NCBI GenBank assembly: GCA_007119035.1
Contig: SKQL01000005.1
Location: 1 to 64,000, forward strand
Source of the DNA: Nitriliruptorales bacterium
GTDB taxonomy: Bacteria; Actinomycetota; Nitriliruptoria; Euzebyales; Egibacteraceae
Length of the DNA: 64,000 nucleotides
Reading direction: 5' to 3'
A model generated the notes under the pieces. It was not told the origin of the DNA. It searched no databases and saw only the letters and a list, made by a program, of their open reading frames with translations. The translations under genes were made by a program, and so were the position numbers. Shown here one piece after another: positions 58,007 through 64,000 of this stretch (the stretch's first letter is position 1; the number at the start of each line of letters is the position of its first letter).

Positions 58007-59202
58007 GCGGAGACGGCCCCCCTCGGGGGGCGCGTGGCTCGGGCCCAGGCGTCGCTGACGCCCGGGGAGAGATTGGCGGCCCGCCAGCCTGAGGCCTCGA
58101 GCAGCGGGGTGAGCGTGTCGGAGCGCTCATCCCCGCACACGAGCGCCACCTTGGGGTCGAGCCTCACGCGGGTGAGCAGCGTCTGGACCTCCTCGTCCTC
58201 CGCAGGTCGGGGAGGCGCCGGCGCGAGGACCATGACCACGAGGCCCTCCGTCGTCCGAAGCCTCTCCACGCTGGCGCGGAGATCCCCGTCGTCTTCGAGG
58301 GTGACCTCCGCGAGGCGATCGAGGTGGCGCTGGGCGGGCATCGAGGCCGTCGGCCGGCGATCGGATGTCGTAACGAGCCGTGTCTCGTACCCCGCGGCCT
58401 CCATGTGGACGAGAACGCTCGCGGCCGCGGAGACCGCGGTCTCGAACGTGGACTGCTCGCCCGCCCCCGTGTGGCGATGGCCCCGGGCGTCGAGGAGTAC
58501 GGTCGCCTGTGTGGTGGACCGCTCCTCGTTCTGGCGCACCATCAGCTGCTGGCGCCGGGCCGTCGATGGCCAGTGCACGTGACGGAGGTCGTCGCCGACA
58601 CGGTACTCGCGCACGGTGTGGAACTCAGTCCCTGCATCGAGCCGCCGACGACGACCACCCGCGCCCATCTTCGTGCCGGGCGGGGCTGTCCCCACGAGGT
58701 CGTCCACGCGCGGGTACACGAGCAACTCGTTGCGGCGCTCGTAGCCTCGGGTGCGTCGTGCGAGCCCGAAGGGGTCCCTGGTCGTCACCTCGAGGGGGCC
58801 GATGCCCGACCGCCCCCGAACGGCCGCGGTGACCCGGTAGGTCACCGTCGCGGTGGACCCCGGCCGTATACCGCCGACGAGGAAGCGGGGACGGGCGGGC
58901 GGGGCGGGGCGCAACGCCGGTGGGCACTTGTCCTCGAGCAGCAGCATGCCCGTGCGCAACCGCCCGTCGTTGCGGAGGTCGAGGGAGACCTCGATGGTCT
59001 GCCCGGCGGTCACGCGGGCGCCTGGGATCCGCCGACGGTGCGACACCCTGCCCTCGCCCAACGACACCATGGCCACCGAGCACAGCGGGAGGACCGCCGC
59101 GGCCACCGCGACGACGTAGAGCTCTGACACACCGAGGAGGCGGCCCACGGCCCAGCACAGGACCGCCCCCGCCCCCATGGCCAGACCGCGGCGGGTTGGC
59201 AT
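58003..59202 (-). CDS. DUF58 domain protein
   Basis: Two N-terminal TM segments; VREYRVGDDLRHVHWPSTARRQQLMVRQNEER; lies between transglutaminase and MoxR genes with overlapping ends. Confidence 0.92.
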   Translation of the reverse strand: MPTRRGLAMGAGAVLCWAVGRLLGVSELYVVAVAAAVLPLCSVAMVSLGEGRVSHRRRIPGARVTAGQTIEVSLDLRNDGRLRTGMLLLEDKCPPALRPAPPARPRFLVGGIRPGSTATVTYRVTAAVRGRSGIGPLEVTTRDPFGLARRTRGYERRNELLVYPRVDDLVGTAPPGTKMGAGGRRRRLDAGTEFHTVREYRVGDDLRHVHWPSTARRQQLMVRQNEERSTTQATVLLDARGHRHTGAGEQSTFETAVSAAASVLVHMEAAGYETRLVTTSDRRPTASMPAQRHLDRLAEVTLEDDGDLRASVERLRTTEGLVVMVLAPAPPRPAEDEEVQTLLTRVRLDPKVALVCGDERSDTLTPLLEASGWRAANLSPGVSDAWARATRPPRGAVSA

Positions 59203-60176
59203 CAGCGCCGGCCGCGGGGCACCGGCACGGTGCTGACGACGGCTGCGACGATGTCGCTCGCCGAGCGCCCCTCGAGATACGCCTGCGGGGCGAGCATGAG
59301 GCGATGAGCGAGCACCGGCTCCGCGAGGGCCTTCACGTCGTCGGGGATGACATAGTCCCGGCGGCCCGCGCCCGCGAGCGCGCGGGCTCCCCGTAGGAGC
59401 GCGAGCGAGGCTCGTGGGGAGGCGCCGAGCTCGACGGACGGGTCCTCGCGTGTGGCCCGTACGAGCGAGACGATGTATCGCCGCACCTCAGGCGCCGCGT
59501 AGATGCCCGTGACGGTCCGGATGAGCTCAGCCACACGCTGCGCGTCCGTGACGGGGCTCAGCTTCTCGAGGCGCGCGCCGTCGCCATGGTGCTCGAGCAC
59601 GTCGAGCTCCGACTCCGCTGACGGGTAGCCGATGGACAGGCGCACCATGAAGCGGTCCCGTTGAGCCTCCGGCAGAGGATAGGTGCCGTCGAGCTCCACA
59701 GGATTCTGGGTGGCGATGACCATGAAGGGGGTCGCGAGCCCGTGCGTGGTACCGTCCACCGTCACCGTGCGCTCCTCCATGGCCTCGAGGAGGGCGGACT
59801 GCGTCTTCGGTCCCGCTCGATTGATCTCGTCGCCGAGGAGGATGTTGGCGAAGACCGCGCCGGGCTTGAACTCGAAGTCGCCCCGGTCCTGGTTGTAGAT
59901 CGTCACCCCCGTGATGTCGGAGGGCAGCAGGTCCGGGGTGAACTGCACGCGGCGGACGCTGCAGGAGACGGAGCGGGCGATCGCTTTGGCCAGGAGGGTC
60001 TTGCCCACCCCCGGCACGTCCTCGAGCAGCAGGTGCCCCTCGCTCAGCAGGGTGACGAGGCCGAGCCGCACCACATCGGGCTTGCCTTCGATGGCCTGGG
60101 CGACATTGCGCTCCACGTCGGCGAACGTGCTCGCGAGCTCGTCGATGGACGCGTCTGCGGAGCGCTCTGTGGTCAC
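59202..60176 (-). CDS. MoxR family AAA ATPase
   Basis: LLSEGHLLLEDVPGVGKTLLAKAIARS, FTPDLLPSDITGV, EINRAGPKTQSALLEAMEERTVTVDG. Confidence 0.95.
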   Translation of the reverse strand: MTTERSADASIDELASTFADVERNVAQAIEGKPDVVRLGLVTLLSEGHLLLEDVPGVGKTLLAKAIARSVSCSVRRVQFTPDLLPSDITGVTIYNQDRGDFEFKPGAVFANILLGDEINRAGPKTQSALLEAMEERTVTVDGTTHGLATPFMVIATQNPVELDGTYPLPEAQRDRFMVRLSIGYPSAESELDVLEHHGDGARLEKLSPVTDAQRVAELIRTVTGIYAAPEVRRYIVSLVRATREDPSVELGASPRASLALLRGARALAGAGRRDYVIPDDVKALAEPVLAHRLMLAPQAYLEGRSASDIVAAVVSTVPVPRGRR

Positions 60177-60438
60177 GTGGGGGCCCCCTCAGGGTGGCAA
60201 CGAAAGCGCCGTCGCCTCACACGACGCAGTCAGCGATCCGAGTCTAACGTCGCGGGGGCGACGTGCCGCCTGGCGGAGGGCCCTGGAGTTGGCCCCGGCC
60301 TCTCGACGGCTACGGCCGGCAAGCGCAGGTGAACAGCCGCTCGGTGCTAGCATGGCGCCGCTCCAGTACGGTGTTCTTGGTGGCCCGTGGTGACGTTCCT
60401 CCCACCACGAGCGACATCGAGGGAGCAGGGAGAGCGGC

Positions 60439-61044
60439 GTGGATGGACTGCATTCCACCAGCGAGGGCCACCTCCCGCGACGGGTTGGCGCGGGAGTCGC
60501 GGGAACGCGTCCGCCAAGGCAACGCTCCGCCCCCGCGGGCAAGGCCCTGCTGCTCAACGCCACGATGGAGCCCTTGAGCGTCGTGCCGTCCCGTCGGGCT
60601 CTCGTGCTCGTGCTCACCGACAAGGCCGACTTGGTCCATACCAACGGCCACCGCTATCGCTCCGAGAGCCTCGACCTATCCGCCCCCTCGGTTCTGCGCC
60701 TGCGGCGATACGTCAAGGTCCCGTACCGCCACCAGGCGGCCCTCAGCCGACGCGGGGTGTTCATCCGGGACGACGGCAGCTGCCAGTACTGCGGCAAGGC
60801 TGCGGAGAACGTGGACCACGTCATGCCTCGCAGTCGTGGTGGTGCGCACGAGTGGGAGAACGTGGTGGCCTCCTGCCGCCGCTGCAACAGCCGCAAGAAG
60901 GATCACACCCCCGAGGAGGCTGGTATGCGCCTTCTTCGCCCTCCGTACGTCCCCCGTGCGGCGTTCTGCCTCGTCGTCGCTGTGGGCGGGCTCCAACCCG
61001 ACTGGGAGGCCTACCTCGGGGATTTCCTCGATCGCACGGCCTGA
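60439..61044 (+). CDS. HNH endonuclease
   Basis: LLLNATMEPLSVVPSRRALVLVL...CQYCGKAAENVDHVMPRSRGGAHEWENVVASCRRCNSRKKDHTPEEAGMRL; true start may lie further in. Confidence 0.87.
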   Translation: MDGLHSTSEGHLPRRVGAGVAGTRPPRQRSAPAGKALLLNATMEPLSVVPSRRALVLVLTDKADLVHTNGHRYRSESLDLSAPSVLRLRRYVKVPYRHQAALSRRGVFIRDDGSCQYCGKAAENVDHVMPRSRGGAHEWENVVASCRRCNSRKKDHTPEEAGMRLLRPPYVPRAAFCLVVAVGGLQPDWEAYLGDFLDRTA

Positions 61045-61271
61045 CCCCCACTTCCCTCCACCTGCGTTCCCGCAGGCGCCCGTAGCTACTGCCGAGGCCC
61101 CCTTCCGGGCTCCCGACAGCCCACGAACGCACTGATCTGGGGCTCTCCCTCCCCAGCCTGGGCTTCTTCGCCATCCCTGGGCACCACTGTCCTCCACCCT
61201 GCACCACCGGCCATGAGCTGGGATTTCTTCGCGATTTCACTCAAGTACATGCCCGAATGGCCGATTTTCAT

Positions 61272-61323
61272 TTGACAAGTGGAGTGAAGTGGAGAAGTGT
61301 GGGGCATATTGGAGCGAGTGGGG
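61272..61323 (+). promoter_or_regulatory. MraZ-box-like phased repeats downstream of a TTGACA element
   Basis: TTGACA 61272-61277; GTGGAG 61279, GTGGAG 61289, GTGGGG 61299, TTGGAG 61309 (10-bp period), GTGGGG 61318. Confidence 0.7.
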
Positions 61324-61387
61324 TTCCACAGGAAGGGCTACGGGGGGCATCCGCTGTCCGGGCCCGTCAGGGCGAAAGTGGGAACGG

Positions 61388-61819
61388 ATGTTTCTCGGGG
61401 AGTACCAGCACACGCTGGACTCCAAGGGGCGTCTCATCCTCCCGTCGGCCTTCCGGGAACAGCTCGCGGAGGGATTGGTGATGACGGTGGGCGTCGACAA
61501 CTGCTTGACGATCCACTCCCGCGAGGAGTGGGCATCGGTGGTGGCCGGTCTGCGCAACCTGCGCAGCACCGATCGCCGCGAGCGCGCGTTCGCCCGGGTG
61601 ATGACGTCGTCGGCGCACCCTCAGGAACCCGACAAGCAGGGGCGGATCAGCATCCCGTTCCGTCTGCGCAGCTATGCGGCGCTGGACCGCGAGGTCACCG
61701 TGGTGGGCGCGGATGCCCGGGTAGAGCTGTGGGACACGAGCCGCTGGGACGCCTACCGCGACCAGGCGATGGCGGAGTTCGCGGAGACCGATGCCCCGTT
61801 CGACCTGGGCGGGTTCTGA
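61388..61819 (+). CDS. mraZ: MraZ transcriptional regulator
   Basis: MFLGEYQHTLDSKGRLILPSAFREQL...QEPDKQGRISIPFRLRSYAALDREVTVVGADARVELWD. Confidence 0.95.
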   Translation: MFLGEYQHTLDSKGRLILPSAFREQLAEGLVMTVGVDNCLTIHSREEWASVVAGLRNLRSTDRRERAFARVMTSSAHPQEPDKQGRISIPFRLRSYAALDREVTVVGADARVELWDTSRWDAYRDQAMAEFAETDAPFDLGGF

Positions 61820-62799
61820 TGGAGGCTGCGCTCATGTCCCCCAACCTCGGAAGGCCACACGAGCCCGTGCTCGTCGACCGCGTCACCGAGCTGCTCGCCG
61901 CCGCCGGCCCGGGGCTCCTCGTCGACGCGACGGTCGGAGCAGGGGGTCACGCGGCCGCACTCCTCGAAGCGAGTGGGCCCGAGGTGAGGCTCCTCGGCTT
62001 CGACCGGGATCCCCAGGCCCTGGAGTTGGCGAGGGAGCGCCTCGCTCCCTTCGGCTCCCGTGCCCGGCTCGTTCACTCCGGCTACGAGCGCCTCTCGGAG
62101 ATCCTCACAGACATCGACGACGGCCCGGTGCTCGGGGTGCTCTACGACCTCGGGCTCTCGTCGATGCAGCTCGACCGGGCCGGTCGCGGATTCGCGTTCG
62201 CGACGAGCGCCCCGCTCGACATGCGGATGGATCAGACCTCGTCGGGCCCCACCGCCGCAGACCTCGTCAACACCCTCGATGTCGCGGACCTTGTGCGCCT
62301 GCTCCGGGAGGGCGGGGAGGACCGCCATCCTCACCGCATCGCGAGGGCCATCGTGGCCGCACGTCCGATCTCCCGCACGACAGAGCTCGCCGATCTCGTA
62401 GCCGAGGCCGTTCCCGCACGGGACCGGCACGGCAGAACGCACCCGGCGACCCGCTCGTTCCAAGCGCTGCGCATCGCCGTAAATGGCGAGCTCGAGCGCT
62501 TCCGCGCCTCTCTTCCCCAGGCGCTGGAGCTGCTGCAGCCCGGCAACGGGCGGGTCGCCGTGCTCGCGTACCACTCTCTCGAGGACCGCATCGCGAAGCG
62601 ACTGCTGGCCGAAGCCGCGAGGGGATGCATCTGCCCACCCGACCTGCCTGTGTGCGGCTGCGGTCGTGTTCCCCAGGTCCGGCTGTTGACCCGTGGCGCG
62701 GTCCAGGCCACTCCTACCGAGGCGGAGCGCAATCCCCGCGCTCGCAGTGTCCGGCTGCGGGCCGCCGAGCGAACGACCGCCCCCTACCCGGAGAACTGA
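61819..62799 (+). CDS. rsmH: 16S rRNA (cytosine(1402)-N(4))-methyltransferase
   Basis: From ATG 61819: RPHEPVLVDRVTELLAAAGPGLLVDATVGAGGHAAALLE, GVLYDLGLSSMQLDRAGRGFAF, DMRMDQ, FQALRIAVNGELE, AYHSLEDRIAKR. Confidence 0.96.
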   Translation: MEAALMSPNLGRPHEPVLVDRVTELLAAAGPGLLVDATVGAGGHAAALLEASGPEVRLLGFDRDPQALELARERLAPFGSRARLVHSGYERLSEILTDIDDGPVLGVLYDLGLSSMQLDRAGRGFAFATSAPLDMRMDQTSSGPTAADLVNTLDVADLVRLLREGGEDRHPHRIARAIVAARPISRTTELADLVAEAVPARDRHGRTHPATRSFQALRIAVNGELERFRASLPQALELLQPGNGRVAVLAYHSLEDRIAKRLLAEAARGCICPPDLPVCGCGRVPQVRLLTRGAVQATPTEAERNPRARSVRLRAAERTTAPYPEN

Positions 62800-62837
62800 C
62801 TCGCCCGTCCGACCCACGACACGCAAGAGGAGCATCG

Positions 62838-63272
62838 ATGGCCGCCGTTTCCTCCCCCACGGCAGCGTCCCACCTTCCGATCCCCCGCCCGGAGCCGGAC
62901 CGGTCGAGACGTCCGGATCTACGAGTGGTGGGTCGTCCCCGTCACTCCACGCGATACATCGCGGTGCTCGGCTTGCTCGGAGCGGCAGCGGTGTTCGGCA
63001 TCGTGTCGCTGCACGCTCTCGCGGCCGAGGCCGCGTTCGAGGCTCAAGCGCTCGAGTCCGAGATCGCGGAGCTCTCGTTGCGGCACGGGGAGCTGACCGC
63101 TGATGTCGCCGCCCTCGAGTCCCCCGAGCGCATCCGGGCCGTGGCCACCTCGGACCTGGGGATGGTCGCCGCGGAGGAGCCGGCGCACGTGGCTCTCGAA
63201 GGTCAGGGCGAGGAGGCACCGACCGAGACGCGCCTCGTCGACCCGGTCGAGCAGCTGCTCGCGGGAGGCTAG
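62838..63272 (+). CDS. FtsL-like bitopic division protein
   Basis: Short basic N-terminus, one TM, coiled-coil-like EAQALESEIAELSLRHGELTADVAALESPERIRAVATSDLGM; position between rsmH and PBP gene. Confidence 0.75.
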   Translation: MAAVSSPTAASHLPIPRPEPDRSRRPDLRVVGRPRHSTRYIAVLGLLGAAAVFGIVSLHALAAEAAFEAQALESEIAELSLRHGELTADVAALESPERIRAVATSDLGMVAAEEPAHVALEGQGEEAPTETRLVDPVEQLLAGG

Positions 63273-63287
63273 GGACCGTGCAAGGCA

Positions 63288-64000
63288 TGGCTCGCGCGGC
63301 CGAGCGCGCGCGGCCGGGCCGCCGACTCGCGCTCTTCCTCGCGATCTACCTCGGGCTGACCGCCCTCATCGCGTGGCGCCTTGTCACCGTCCAGGTGGTC
63401 TCCGCGGACGAGTACCGCGAGCTGGCGCAGCGCCAGACGCAACGGGAGATCGAGCTGCCGCCCAGGCGCGGGACGATCCTCGAGCGCGGTGGGGACCCCC
63501 TCGCCATATCGGTGCCGGCCGCGGCGGTGTACGCCAACCCACGGGCACTCGAGTCCGCGGAGCTGGACCCGAGCTTCGTCGCCTCGGACCTCTCCGAGGT
63601 CCTCGGGGTCCCAATGGGCTCCCTCATGGAGGACCTCACCCGCGACAGCGGGTTCGCGTACCTCGGCCGCCAACTCCCGCGCGAGCTGGGCGAGCAGGTG
63701 AAGGAGATGCGCCTCGCGGGCATCGGTGTGCTCGAGGAGCCTCGCCGCACCTACCCGTCCGCGACGTTGGCCTCCCAGGTGGTGGGGTTCGCGGGCATCG
63801 ACGGGGAGGGGCTGTCCGGCACCGAGGCGGCGTTCGAGGAAGATCTCTCCGGAAGCCCGGGCATGCTGCGGCAGGAGCGTGCGCCCGGGGGCGTCACGAT
63901 CAGCTCCGCACCGCAGGAGGTCGAGGCCGCGGAGCCGGGCAAGGACGTGATGCTCACCATCGACGGGCGCATGCAACACAACGCGGAGCGTCTCCTCGCG
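63288..64000 (+). CDS. Penicillin-binding protein 2 / FtsI-like (partial, runs off window edge)
   Basis: LIAWRLVTVQVVSADEYRELAQRQTQREIELPPRRGTILERGGDPLAIS, YPSATLASQVVGFAGIDGEGLSGTEAAFEEDLSGSPG; GTG 63288 or ATG 63297. Confidence 0.9.

Overview
High-GC window (about 70% GC by eye) with actinobacterial gene content, probably a deep-branching actinobacterial chromosome (inference). It is densely coded and mostly housekeeping. Main blocks: glgE / HTH regulator divergent from glgP-GH13; NuoF-like protein; 7TM-HD phosphohydrolase; ABC-F and ABC exporter; gltB; HU; hemQ; acyl-CoA synthetase; rhomboid; ArsA; baeRF-like protein; ROK kinase; PlsC; threonine aldolase; PASTA kinase; thiO-thiS-thiG-thiE; aceE; CocE hydrolase plus ATP-grasp enzyme; dnaE2-dinB; MoxR-DUF58-transglutaminase; and the start of the dcw cluster (mraZ-rsmH-ftsL-like-PBP). 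No rRNA, tRNA, CRISPR array, transposase or phage module was recognised. The most interesting signals are regulatory: (i) two LexA/SOS-box-like palindromes, one at a small DUF6504-like gene (CGAACACATGTTCT) and one at a dnaE2-dinB operon (CGAACACAAGTTCG); (ii) 10-bp-phased GTGG(A/G)G repeats before mraZ; (iii) a TTTACA-N17-TACAGT promoter inside a 15-bp tandem repeat at a membrane HTH regulator with C-terminal 19-aa repeats; (iv) a terminator-like hairpin between a candidate -10 and the gltB start; (v) recurrent TANNNT boxes 6-8 nt upstream of start codons, suggesting leaderless transcripts, including a 31-bp divergent promoter; (vi) a two-gene ATP-grasp/CocE-hydrolase unit of unknown function. 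All calls were made by reading the sequence and supplied translations; no database search was run.
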